Source: Kiritimatiellia bacterium (lineage in GTDB: Bacteria > Verrucomicrobiota > Kiritimatiellia > RFP12 > UBA1067). From it: a stretch of 41,297 nucleotides of DNA. The stretch is taken from assembly GCA_016284515.1 (NCBI GenBank), contig JAEEOY010000127.1, positions 1 to 41,297 on the forward strand. The letters are read 5' to 3'. The first letter of the stretch is position 1; each line of letters begins with the position of its first letter. The notes beneath the pieces were generated by a model. The model was not told the origin of the DNA, searched no databases, and saw only the letters and a program-made list of their open reading frames with translations. Of the stretch, positions 25,428 to 33,467 are shown piece by piece. The translations under genes were made by a program, and so were the position numbers.

Positions 25428-27446
25428 TTAGTCTTCGTCGGAGGCGTCGGGATCCTTGAGCTTCACGCCGAGGTCCCTGAGACGAATCGTCACGAGCTCT
25501 TCGGCCGACGGATCGGCGAGTTCGGTGACGCGAAGCGACTGACGCTCAACGGACTTCTCGAACAGGTTCCTCGCCCAGCGCGCGTTGCCGAAGTTCTTGT
25601 CGCGCTTCTCGGTGAGCATGGAGATGTACGGAAGAAGCCAATTCTCCGTGTCGGCCGACAGTTTATACTTCGCCTTCTTCGCCATCGAGCGGTATACTTC
25701 CGCAAGTTCCTTTGCGCTGTAGTCGGGAAACTCCACCGTCCTGTTGAAGCGGCTTTCGAGTCCGGAGTTGATCTCCATGAAGCGCTTCATCTCGGCCTTG
25801 TATCCGGCGATGATCACCACCATCGATCCGCGCGCGTCCTCCATGCGCTTCAGCAGCGTCGCCACGGCCTCTGCTCCGTACTGGTCGTTCTCGCCCTGGT
25901 TGAGCTGGTACGCCTCGTCGATGAAGAGGATGCCGCCCATAGCGGAATCGATAAGCTTGTTCGTCTTCGCCGCCGTCTGGCCCTCGTACTTCGCTACGAG
26001 CCCCGAGCGGTCGGTTTCGACGAAATTCGCCCTATCCAGCACACCCAGTGCGCGGAACGCCTTGCCGAGTATGCGCGCAACTGTCGTCTTGCCCGTGCCG
26101 GGATTGCCGGTGAACACGAAGTTGTAGCTCATCGTGACGTTGTTTTCGAGGCCCTTCTCGGTGCGCATCTTGTTCGCGCGCACCGTCGCGACGAGACGCC
26201 GCACTTCGTCCTTCACGGGCTGGAGCCCCACGAGCGCGTCTAGTTCCGCAAGCACGTCCTCGATCTTCGGCGCGCGGATGTCCTCCTTCTTCTCGCCTGC
26301 GGAGAGGTCCGAGAGCGCTAGCGTCTTCAACGCCTCGGCGTCCATGTCACCAGACTCCGCGAGCCGCGTCGCCTGGCGCGCGGTTGCGTCCTCGAAGAGC
26401 TGACGGACGAACCTGGCGTTGCCGAAAGTGCGGTCACGCTTCGCCGTGAGCTTCGCGATCGCCGCGTCGAGTCCCTCGTCGAGATCCGGCGCGAGCACGA
26501 ACTCGTTCTTCTTCGCCATCGAGCGGAATATCGCAGCGAGCTCTGGCGCCGTGTAGTCGGCGAATTCTATCGTCTTGGGGAATCGGCTTCTGAGTCCGGA
26601 GTTGGCGTCTAGGAAGTCGCGCATCTCGTCCGTGTAGCCGGCCGCGATGACAATGAGCTTGTCGCGATCGTCCTCCATGCGCTTCAGGAGCGTCGCGATC
26701 GCCTCCTTGCCATAGTCGTCTCCGTCACCGCTCACAAGCTGATATGCCTCGTCGACGAAGAGGATTCCGCCAATCGCCTCGTCTATCTTCTCGTTCGTCT
26801 TGACCGCGGTTTCGCCCGCGTAGCGTCCGACTAGTCCGGAGCGGTCCGTCTCCACAAGCTGGCCCGTCTTCGCGATTCCGAGCGCGCGGAACGCGCGCGC
26901 GACGATGCGCGCGACGGTCGTCTTGCCCGTGCCGGGGTTGCCGGTGAAGACCATGTGGTATGTCATCGGCGGGACCTTGAGTCCCTGCGCGCGGCGCGCC
27001 TCGTTGACCTTCGCGAGGTTGACGATCTTCTTTACCTCGGACTTCACCTCCTCGAGTCCGACAAGCGAATCAAGCTCCGCGAGGACTTCCTCCACGGACT
27101 CGACCTGGTTCGTGGACTGCGTATCGCTTTTCGCGCCTTGAGGTCCGTTGTTCGTGGCTGGTGGTTCGTCTGTTTCGGACGTGTCGAGCGAGATCGGACA
27201 CACAAGCGCGAACGCGAGGCAGACGAGCATGCCGATCGGACCGATCAGGACACGCGCCCACTGCGGCGTCCGTTCGTTGAAGACGGCGATGCGGATGATC
27301 CACACCGGGATCGTCATCAGCATCATGTAGATGATCGCGGAAACAGCGCAGTCCTCCGAAAACGCGAGGACGAGCACCACGAACAGCGCGACGTCGACCA
27401 GACATCCGAATCCGATCGACGCCGCGTTCTTGCCAGATATGTTCAT
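25428..27446 (-). CDS. Membrane-anchored double AAA+ ATPase, CbbX/SpoVK-like
   Basis: The protein has 672 aa. Three hydrophobic segments (about 14-30, 34-54, 66-84) anchor it. A linker (85-115) is polar. Two similar AAA+ modules of the CbbX/SpoVK type follow: Walker A GNPGTGKTT at 169-177 and 447-455, Walker B ILFVDE at 228-233 and ILFIDE at 506-511. Each module has an EVLAELDSLVGL-like entry and a FGNARxxR sensor/arginine region. CbbX-type ATPases remodel protein complexes; EccA of type VII secretion belongs to the same branch. It starts 3 nt after the FHA gene and is certainly in its operon. Substrate and role are unknown. Confidence 0.88.
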   Translation of the reverse strand: MNISGKNAASIGFGCLVDVALFVVLVLAFSEDCAVSAIIYMMLMTIPVWIIRIAVFNERTPQWARVLIGPIGMLVCLAFALVCPISLDTSETDEPPATNNGPQGAKSDTQSTNQVESVEEVLAELDSLVGLEEVKSEVKKIVNLAKVNEARRAQGLKVPPMTYHMVFTGNPGTGKTTVARIVARAFRALGIAKTGQLVETDRSGLVGRYAGETAVKTNEKIDEAIGGILFVDEAYQLVSGDGDDYGKEAIATLLKRMEDDRDKLIVIAAGYTDEMRDFLDANSGLRSRFPKTIEFADYTAPELAAIFRSMAKKNEFVLAPDLDEGLDAAIAKLTAKRDRTFGNARFVRQLFEDATARQATRLAESGDMDAEALKTLALSDLSAGEKKEDIRAPKIEDVLAELDALVGLQPVKDEVRRLVATVRANKMRTEKGLENNVTMSYNFVFTGNPGTGKTTVARILGKAFRALGVLDRANFVETDRSGLVAKYEGQTAAKTNKLIDSAMGGILFIDEAYQLNQGENDQYGAEAVATLLKRMEDARGSMVVIIAGYKAEMKRFMEINSGLESRFNRTVEFPDYSAKELAEVYRSMAKKAKYKLSADTENWLLPYISMLTEKRDKNFGNARWARNLFEKSVERQSLRVTELADPSAEELVTIRLRDLGVKLKDPDASDED

Positions 27447-27449
27447 ATA

Positions 27450-28406
27450 TTATGCAGGCTTGGTGGGAAGCTTGAGCCCGGGCTTCATGCCGGGCTTCGG
27501 GGGAAGCTTGAGACCCGTAGGTATGGAGCCCTTCGGCGGAAGCTTGAGCCCTGTCGGCATCGCCCCGGGCTTGGTGGGAAGCTTAAGACCAGGCTTGAGA
27601 CCGCCCTTCGAGCCGGGAAGCGTCGGACGGCGCAGAGCCGTCCCGCCCGGACGCGGCGCGCCGGCAGGCGCGGCAGGCTTCGCCTCGTCAACGGGCTTGA
27701 GCTCCTCGACAGGAGTGAGCTCCTCAAGCGGCGTGAGTTCGGCCACCGGAGTCAGTTCCGCGACCGGAGGCAGCGGCTCAACCGGCTTTAGCTCCTCCAC
27801 CGGAGCAAGCGGCTCAACCGGCTTTAGCTCTTCGACAGGCGCGAGCGGCTTTACGGGCGCGGGCTTGGGCTCGGGCTTGGCGGGCGCGATCGGGGAAAGC
27901 GGGGAAACGGGCTTCACGACCTCGGCAGGCTTGACCGGCTCAACTGGCGCGACGGGCTTCGGAGTGAGCTCGGTCTTGCGCGGGGTGAGGAGCGAGGGCG
28001 TGTTGGGGCGATGAGGCTCGACGAGCTTCACGACCGTCGGGGCTACCGCCGGAATCGGCTTGGGCGCCGCGGCGTCCGCAGCCGTCATGGGCGCGATGGG
28101 GTCGCCGGCCTGGAAATCGAAAGACGCAATCTCCATGAGACCGCAGCGGATGGAATCGCCCTTCTCGATCTTCTCGGGGGCCTCGATCTTGACGCGGTTG
28201 CGGTAGGTGCCGTTCGTGCTGCCAAGATCCTCGACATACCAGTCGCCGTCTCTGAAGAAGATGCGAGCGTGGTGGCGCGAGAAGCCGTCCACGTTGATGG
28301 GCGCAATCGTGTTGCCGATTTCGCGCCCGATTGTTATCACTGCGGACTGGTCAAAGGTGTACCCAAGGTAGATACCCTTGATGTTTGCGATGAATTGAAT
28401 CTTCAT
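27450..28406 (-). CDS. FHA-domain protein with long proline-rich repeat tail
   Basis: The protein has 318 aa. Residues 1-100 form a forkhead-associated domain: IGRE (26-29), GFSRHHARI (41-49) and DLGSTNGTYRN (60-70), the phosphothreonine-binding loops. Residues 105-318 are disordered-looking, with PVEELKP-type repeats (189-240) and GLKLPxKP-type repeats (270-318). There is no signal peptide or membrane segment. It is cotranscribed with the AAA+ gene, and I infer that it links that ATPase to phosphorylated partners. No kinase gene for FHA recognition is in the window. Confidence 0.88.
   Translation of the reverse strand: MKIQFIANIKGIYLGYTFDQSAVITIGREIGNTIAPINVDGFSRHHARIFFRDGDWYVEDLGSTNGTYRNRVKIEAPEKIEKGDSIRCGLMEIASFDFQAGDPIAPMTAADAAAPKPIPAVAPTVVKLVEPHRPNTPSLLTPRKTELTPKPVAPVEPVKPAEVVKPVSPLSPIAPAKPEPKPAPVKPLAPVEELKPVEPLAPVEELKPVEPLPPVAELTPVAELTPLEELTPVEELKPVDEAKPAAPAGAPRPGGTALRRPTLPGSKGGLKPGLKLPTKPGAMPTGLKLPPKGSIPTGLKLPPKPGMKPGLKLPTKPA
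27453..27842 (-). repeat. Coding repeats in the FHA protein tail
   Basis: Degenerate repeats encode PVEELKP/PVAELTP units (27687-27842) and four GLKLPxKP units (27453-27599), separated by an APRPGG linker region. Confidence 0.8.
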
Positions 28407-28416
28407 GGTATTAGCA

Positions 28417-28445
28417 ATTATAGCACAATTCAGGACGGGTGGCAA
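28417..28445 (-). promoter_or_regulatory. Promoter of the FHA-AAA operon
   Basis: TTGCCA, a 17-nt spacer and TATAAT with a TGC extension are read on the minus strand. The box ends 10 nt before the FHA ATG, so the leader is at most a few nucleotides. It is the best-matching sigma-70-type promoter in the window. Confidence 0.75.
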
Positions 28446-28469
28446 CGGGACGGACAGGGCAAATTTCCG

Positions 28470-29297
28470 TCAGCGGGACTGGGCAAAGAGCCAGTACAGG
28501 ACGAAATCATTGGCGTATGTGCGCGTCCAGCAGTCGTGGTTGACGTTCGGATATTCCGTGTACAGGTGCGGAATTCCCGCGTCCGAAAGCGCCTTGTCCA
28601 TGCGCCGCGAATAATCGACCGGCACTGCGCCGTCGACGGAACCGTGGAAGAACACGAGGGGAAGTCCGCGGTAAAGCTCCGCCGTCGTCTCGTCAACCCC
28701 TCCGCAGATCGGCATCGCCGCGGCGAAGAAACCGGGCATGCGCGAGGCAATGTCCCATGTTCCGAATCCGCCCATCGAAATGCCGGTGACGTACACCCTG
28801 GACAGATCGACGGGCAGCGTAGCGACGAGCTCGCGCAGGAGCGCCATGACGGCGGTCATCTCCGCGCTCGGCGTCTCTGGACGCTTCATCGACGGAGTGC
28901 TCCAGTCCTGGTTGACCCACTTCTTGCCGCTCGGACACTGCGGCGCGACGACGAACGCATCGCCGTGGCGCATCGCGTACCTGCAGATCGGCAAAACGCC
29001 GTGAACCAGCGTGGCGGTGTTGTCGTTTCCGCGCTCGCCCGCGCCGTGGAGGAAGAGGACTAGCGGATACTTCACCCCCGGCTCGCACTTCGGAGAATGG
29101 CGGCGATAGAGAAGCGTGTAGCCGTCCTTCTCGAACGTGCACTTCTCCGTAAGCTCATCGCCCTTCATCGCCGCTATTGCGGAGATCTCGGCGACGGGAC
29201 GATCGACGGGACGTACGACCTTATTCCCGAAATCAAGGCTGCATCCCGTCAACGCAAGCGCGACGAGGGCGGAAACTGCAATGCTATTTGTTTTCAT
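28470..29297 (-). CDS. Lipoprotein carboxylesterase, alpha/beta hydrolase
   Basis: The protein has 275 aa. The N-terminus has a lipoprotein signal with lipobox LTGC ending at C19. The hydrolase fold shows LVLFLHGAGERG (79-90, oxyanion region), nucleophile S174 in GISMGG, D222 in SVDGAVP and H254 in NVNHD, a complete triad. It resembles the phospholipase/carboxylesterase or acetyl-xylan-esterase-like dienelactone hydrolase group. It probably removes ester groups from polysaccharide outside the inner membrane. The ATG at 29297 follows cysS by 31 nt. The lipobox fixes this start. Confidence 0.85.
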   Translation of the reverse strand: MKTNSIAVSALVALALTGCSLDFGNKVVRPVDRPVAEISAIAAMKGDELTEKCTFEKDGYTLLYRRHSPKCEPGVKYPLVLFLHGAGERGNDNTATLVHGVLPICRYAMRHGDAFVVAPQCPSGKKWVNQDWSTPSMKRPETPSAEMTAVMALLRELVATLPVDLSRVYVTGISMGGFGTWDIASRMPGFFAAAMPICGGVDETTAELYRGLPLVFFHGSVDGAVPVDYSRRMDKALSDAGIPHLYTEYPNVNHDCWTRTYANDFVLYWLFAQSR

Positions 29298-29328
29298 GGG
29301 CGACTGTCTTGTGTTGTTTGCGTGAATG

Positions 29329-30687
29329 CTACTTCTTCGAAACACTCTGGCCTTCCTTGGAGTCCTTGACGACCCAGCCCGCCGCGGCGATCGCGTCGCG
29401 GAGACGGTCCGACTCGGCCCAGTTCTTCGCCTTCCTGGCCTCGGCGCGCGCTTCGAGCATCGCCTGTATCTCCGCCGGAATCTCCACCGCCTTCTTCTCG
29501 TTCTCGAAGAAGATGACGCCAAGAACCTCGTCCATTCTGCGGAACACTCCCAGCGTGCCGGCCGCGCCCTTGCCGTTGGCGTCGCGCACGAGCGCGAAAA
29601 GCGCCGCGAACGCGCTCGGAAGGTTCAGGTCGTCGTTCACCGCCGCGGTGAAGTCCGCGAGATGCTTCTGCGCCCAGTCCGGAACCTCGCCCTCGGTCGC
29701 CTGCGCGACGCACGCGTCGATGCGCGCAAGCGCCTTGCGCGCGTCCTCAAGCGCGGAGAACGCGAAGTTGAGCCCCGTGCGGTAGTGCGCGTTGATGAGG
29801 ACGTAGCGTATCTCCCGTCCGGTGTAGCCCTTCTCGAGAAGGTCGCGAAGAGTGAAGAAGTTGCCTGCGGACTTCGACATCTTCTCGCCGTTGACGCGAA
29901 GGTGCGCGCAGTGCATCCACGTGCGGACGAACTCCTTGCCCGTCGCGGCCTCTGCCTGGGCGATCTCGTTCTCGTGGTGCGGGAAGAGGTTGTCGATTCC
30001 GCCCGTGTGAAGGTCGAACGTCTCGCCCAGGTACTTCATGGACATCGCAGAGCACTCGATGTGCCAGCCGGGGCGGCCGCGTCCCCACGGGGAATCCCAG
30101 CCGACGGGTCCGTCGGACTCCTCCCACGCCTTCCAAAGCGCGAAGTCGCCGACATTCTCCTTGTCGTATTCATCAGCCGCGCACCTAAGGCCCGTGCGCT
30201 GGTTGTCGAAGTCAATGTGCGCGAGCTTGCCGTAGCCAGGGAACTCGCGGACCTTGAAGTAGACCGAGCCGTCCTCGCTCTGGTACGCGACGCCCTTCTC
30301 CATGAGCTTCTGCACGAGCGCGATCATCTCGGGGATGTGGTCCGTCGCCGCGGGGTAGACCTCCGCCGGCTGGATGTTCAGCTTCTTGAGGTCGGCGAAG
30401 AACGCGTCCTTGTACGTCTTCGTGTAGTCGGTCAGCGCAACGCCCGCGGCGTTTGCGCCGCGGATCGTCTTGTCGTCGACGTCGGTGAGGTTCATCACCT
30501 GGCGTATCTTCATTCCGTTGAACTGCACAACGCGGCGAAGGATGTCCTCGAACGCGTAGGCGCGGAAGTTGCCGATGTGGGCGAAATTGTACACGGTCGG
30601 TCCGCACGTGTAGAGGCGGATCGTGTTTCCCTCGAGGGGCTTCAGCTCCTCGACTCTTCTGGTAAGAGAGTTGTAGACGTTCATCAT
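29329..30687 (-). CDS. cysS: Cysteinyl-tRNA synthetase
   Basis: The protein has 452 aa. YTCGPTVYNFAHIGNFRAY carries the HIGH-like motif and a zinc Cys. GWHIECSAMS and FPHHENEIAQ give the remaining zinc ligands, and EKMSKSAGN is the KMSKS loop. It charges tRNA-Cys. The start has two adjacent ATG codons (30687 and 30684). An extended -10 box ends 8 nt before the first, so initiation is leaderless or nearly so. It follows the seven-gene lipid operon but has its own promoter. Confidence 0.97.
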   Translation of the reverse strand: MMNVYNSLTRRVEELKPLEGNTIRLYTCGPTVYNFAHIGNFRAYAFEDILRRVVQFNGMKIRQVMNLTDVDDKTIRGANAAGVALTDYTKTYKDAFFADLKKLNIQPAEVYPAATDHIPEMIALVQKLMEKGVAYQSEDGSVYFKVREFPGYGKLAHIDFDNQRTGLRCAADEYDKENVGDFALWKAWEESDGPVGWDSPWGRGRPGWHIECSAMSMKYLGETFDLHTGGIDNLFPHHENEIAQAEAATGKEFVRTWMHCAHLRVNGEKMSKSAGNFFTLRDLLEKGYTGREIRYVLINAHYRTGLNFAFSALEDARKALARIDACVAQATEGEVPDWAQKHLADFTAAVNDDLNLPSAFAALFALVRDANGKGAAGTLGVFRRMDEVLGVIFFENEKKAVEIPAEIQAMLEARAEARKAKNWAESDRLRDAIAAAGWVVKDSKEGQSVSKK

Positions 30688-30695
30688 AGGTGTGT

Positions 30696-30704
30696 ATTAT
30701 ACCA
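30696..30704 (-). promoter_or_regulatory. Extended -10 promoter of cysS
   Basis: TGGTATAAT on the minus strand is 8 nt before the first ATG. Upstream, a 6-bp hairpin at 30731-30748 (CCGCGA and TCGCGG arms) lies in the spacer after the nitroreductase gene, without a T run. Confidence 0.65.
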
Positions 30705-30772
30705 AAACGGCGCCGCGCTTGGCTATACGGCCGCGACCCAAATCGCGGCACATCCGCCGCACATCGGCGCGG

Positions 30773-31582
30773 CTACTGAACTTCCACGGACATCGGACGC
30801 GGATGCGGGACGCGCGCGTATTCGACGGCGGGAACGCCGAAGAGGAGAACGGCTCCGACTTCGTACCCGCGCGGCATATTGAGCGCCTTGCGAATGCCGC
30901 GCATGCCCTTGAACGCATGGACGCCAAATCCGCTCCAGCACGTGCCGAGTCCGTTCGCCTGCGCCAGAAGGTCGAAGTAGCTTAGCGCGATCCACGGATC
31001 CGCCTCGCGGCACGGAGCCTTTTTCGGCGTCGACGCAACAATCATGCACGGAGCATTGCGGAACACGACATCGTCGCCACGCATGATTTCAGCCATGTAG
31101 CGGCGAAACTTCGGGAAAAGAATCTGCGGTATGCGCGTGCGGACAAGCTTCTGCAATGTCCTTGCGACCTCCCGCCTATACCAGTCCATCTTCTCGCGGC
31201 CTCGGACAATCGTGAAATGGAGCCGATGGTCGTTGCATCCCGTCGGCATCCAGGCGAGCGTGTCGACAAGCCGTGTCCAGACTTCCTCCGGAATCGGATC
31301 GTCGCGCCACTGGCGAGTGCTCCGCCGCTGGCGGAGAAGCGCCGCCTCGGCTCGTCCGTCTGGAATCTGCTCGACATCTAGCGTTTCGCCGAAGCCTACG
31401 TCATTGCAGGTGACGGCGCCATGTGCGCACACCGCGAGGCAGTGCTGGCAATTCAGGCAGAACCGCTCGTCCTCCTTTCGGAACGCGGGATATCCGTCCT
31501 CGCCCTTCGTCAGGACGTGGACGATGCAGTCCCGCATGCAGGCTCCGCAGCGGACGCATTTGGATTTATCTATAACTATCAT
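30773..31582 (-). CDS. Ferredoxin-nitroreductase fusion flavoprotein
   Basis: The protein has 269 aa. The N-terminal 65 residues hold two 4Fe-4S motifs (CVRCGACMRDC and CLNCQHCLAVC). The rest is a nitroreductase-family FMN domain, starting RQRRSTRQWRDDPIPEE and ending with a PRGYEVGAVLLFG segment. Such fusions pass electrons from low-potential donors to small or lipid substrates, for example in double-bond reduction. It is the last gene of the seven-gene operon, overlapping the SDR stop by 17 nt, with a good GGAGGA site before its ATG. The substrate is unknown. Confidence 0.9.
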   Translation of the reverse strand: MIVIDKSKCVRCGACMRDCIVHVLTKGEDGYPAFRKEDERFCLNCQHCLAVCAHGAVTCNDVGFGETLDVEQIPDGRAEAALLRQRRSTRQWRDDPIPEEVWTRLVDTLAWMPTGCNDHRLHFTIVRGREKMDWYRREVARTLQKLVRTRIPQILFPKFRRYMAEIMRGDDVVFRNAPCMIVASTPKKAPCREADPWIALSYFDLLAQANGLGTCWSGFGVHAFKGMRGIRKALNMPRGYEVGAVLLFGVPAVEYARVPHPRPMSVEVQ

Positions 31583-32537
31583 GGCGGAATTCCTCCATTC
31601 CCATCTTGTCGAACCAGGCGAGCATGCGCGCGTTGCTGAAGTCGAGGTTGTGCGCGACCGTGTCAAGCGCATACAGCGTCGGATCAAACAGCGGATTATT
31701 GCGATTGCGCGAAAGAAACGTAGAGAACCGCGCAACAGGACGAATCGCCCACATCGGAATGCTGCATTCGCGCAGGCGCTTCCCCGGCAGGAACTCCGCG
31801 GCAAGCTCGCGGTAGTATTCGCCCAATGTCGTCCGCTTCGAATCGAGAACCGTCACGCCTTCCCCTCCCGCCTCCGGCAGAATCATCGCGGCGTGGAGCG
31901 TGCGGCAGACGTTTTCCACATGGGCGAGCGGCCAGCGGTTGCGTCCGCGCCACTTCCCGAAATGGAACACAAGCGGCGAGTTCTTGAGGTACGCAACCGT
32001 GCGCGGCGTGATGGAAGTGTCGCCGCGTCCGTAGACGACGCACGGCCTTACGCAGCTGAAACGCTCGCGCGGCAGATTCGCCGCGAGCCACTTCTCGGAA
32101 AGAATCTTGTACTTCGGATACGGATTCGTCACCGTTTCGTCGAAGGCAAGCGCTTCCTCGCTCTCGCCGTTGAAATCGTGAAGGCCGTAGACGTCCGCGG
32201 TGGAAAGATAGACAAACCTCTTCACTCCATGCTCCATCGCCGCAGACGCAAGATTCTTCACGGCTTCGTAGTTCGCCTCGCGGAACCATTCGTCGCGTCC
32301 GACGTCGCTCGCCCGTGCGGCGACATGGACGACGAAGTCGATCTTGTCCTCGAACAGCCGCGGCAGATTCGCCGCGTCCGCGAGATCGATCTTGATCGTC
32401 TTGATTCCAAGCCGAGTCAACCGCTCCGCGACACGGTTACGCACCGTGCCTATTACGCGATACCCCGCTTTCGCGAAGTATTCGGCGGCGTTCGACCCGA
32501 TGTACCCGCCCGCACCTGTTATAAGAACAGTTTCCAT
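31566..32537 (-). CDS. NAD-dependent epimerase/dehydratase (extended SDR)
   Basis: The protein has 323 aa. The Rossmann motif is GAGGYIG (8-14), with DLADA, HVAARASDV and the catalytic pair Y140/K144 (YPKYK). It is in the extended SDR family of nucleotide-sugar epimerases and lipid ketoreductases. The bacterial ceramide pathway uses an atypical SDR of this epimerase-like type as reductase. In an operon led by an SPT-like gene, I infer that it reduces a 3-keto lipid intermediate. A sugar epimerase remains possible. It starts 3 nt after the ThiL-like gene. Confidence 0.88.
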   Translation of the reverse strand: METVLITGAGGYIGSNAAEYFAKAGYRVIGTVRNRVAERLTRLGIKTIKIDLADAANLPRLFEDKIDFVVHVAARASDVGRDEWFREANYEAVKNLASAAMEHGVKRFVYLSTADVYGLHDFNGESEEALAFDETVTNPYPKYKILSEKWLAANLPRERFSCVRPCVVYGRGDTSITPRTVAYLKNSPLVFHFGKWRGRNRWPLAHVENVCRTLHAAMILPEAGGEGVTVLDSKRTTLGEYYRELAAEFLPGKRLRECSIPMWAIRPVARFSTFLSRNRNNPLFDPTLYALDTVAHNLDFSNARMLAWFDKMGMEEFRHDSYR

Positions 32538-32540
32538 AAT

Positions 32541-33467
32541 CTACACCCAAAGCGAAGTCCAGTATGATGCCGTTTCCGTGAGCCAGTTCTCGCGCGGGAT
32601 CGAGCGGTAGTCAGGCGGCGGAGTGGACATGCGGCCGGTCTTTCCGCCGTACATGATGCGGAAATCGCACGCATCCTCCGCGGCAAATCCGCCGCGTCCG
32701 ATCTTCACGGCATCTGCGACGGGCGTTCCGGCGGGAACGGCGAACACAAGCTCGTATTCGCCAACTCCACCGACGAGCGCCCAGCCCTTCTCCACTCCCG
32801 GCGGAAGACTCCGCGTAACTTCCGGCGAAACGGCGCGATCCGCATCCAGCTCAAGCCACATCCCGTTATTGACGCGGCGGAAGTTCTCCAGCGCGTCGAA
32901 AAGCCCGCCGCTCGTATCCGTCGCGAAAAGCGCCGAACCCGGCACGGGCGCACGAAGCTGCGGCTCGGGGATCGCACGGCCAAGAAACACAGCCGCGTTC
33001 GCCGCACCGAGCGGACCTGTCGCATACAAATCGAAATCTACGCGCTGCGACGCCATGCGGCAAACCGGCGTTTTGCATGTCGCGAAAACCGTTGCCGTCC
33101 AGCACCACTCCTTCGCCGTGCCTACATCGCCGCCGATGACCTTTGCGCCGTAGTGCGACACGACCTGCTGGACGCCCTGTGCGACGCGCTCATAGAACCT
33201 TTCGTCGTGCAAGTCGTCTATGTTCCACACCTGGACAATAAACTCCGGATTCGCCCCGCAGGCGAGGATGTCCGCAATCGCGCCATACGCCATCACCCTT
33301 CCCATGGCCTCCGGCTCAAGGCCGGAGAGGAAATCCTCGCGTTCGGAAAAGGAATCCGTCGAGACGAGTAGATTCGTTCCTTCAAATGGAACTACCTCCG
33401 CATCCGACCCAAAAGGCCGGGTGCCGTGAATGCGGGAAAATACTTCTATCAGCTTCTGTTCTTGCAT
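32541..33467 (-). CDS. ThiL / AIR-synthase-superfamily protein
   Basis: The protein has 308 aa. LLVSTDSFSEREDF is the Asp-rich metal/nucleotide start of the ThiL/PurM/SelD fold. MAYGAIADILACGANPEF and KVIGGDVGTAKEW follow in the expected order, and a second AIR-synthase C domain is recognisable (ATDTSGGLFDAL). These proteins form or use phosphates with ATP. No thiamine, purine, selenium or hydrogenase-maturation gene is adjacent, so thiamine-phosphate kinase is doubtful. I chose the ATG at 33467 because AAGGAG sits 7 nt upstream; the ATG at 33473 is too close to it. It overlaps the kinase gene by 19 nt. Confidence 0.78.
   Translation of the reverse strand: MQEQKLIEVFSRIHGTRPFGSDAEVVPFEGTNLLVSTDSFSEREDFLSGLEPEAMGRVMAYGAIADILACGANPEFIVQVWNIDDLHDERFYERVAQGVQQVVSHYGAKVIGGDVGTAKEWCWTATVFATCKTPVCRMASQRVDFDLYATGPLGAANAAVFLGRAIPEPQLRAPVPGSALFATDTSGGLFDALENFRRVNNGMWLELDADRAVSPEVTRSLPPGVEKGWALVGGVGEYELVFAVPAGTPVADAVKIGRGGFAAEDACDFRIMYGGKTGRMSTPPPDYRSIPRENWLTETASYWTSLWV

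Noticed and set aside
27453-27842. CRISPR-like or transposon repeat array
   Set aside because: The repeats are in frame, vary in length and encode proline-rich units of the FHA protein; there are no uniform spacers.
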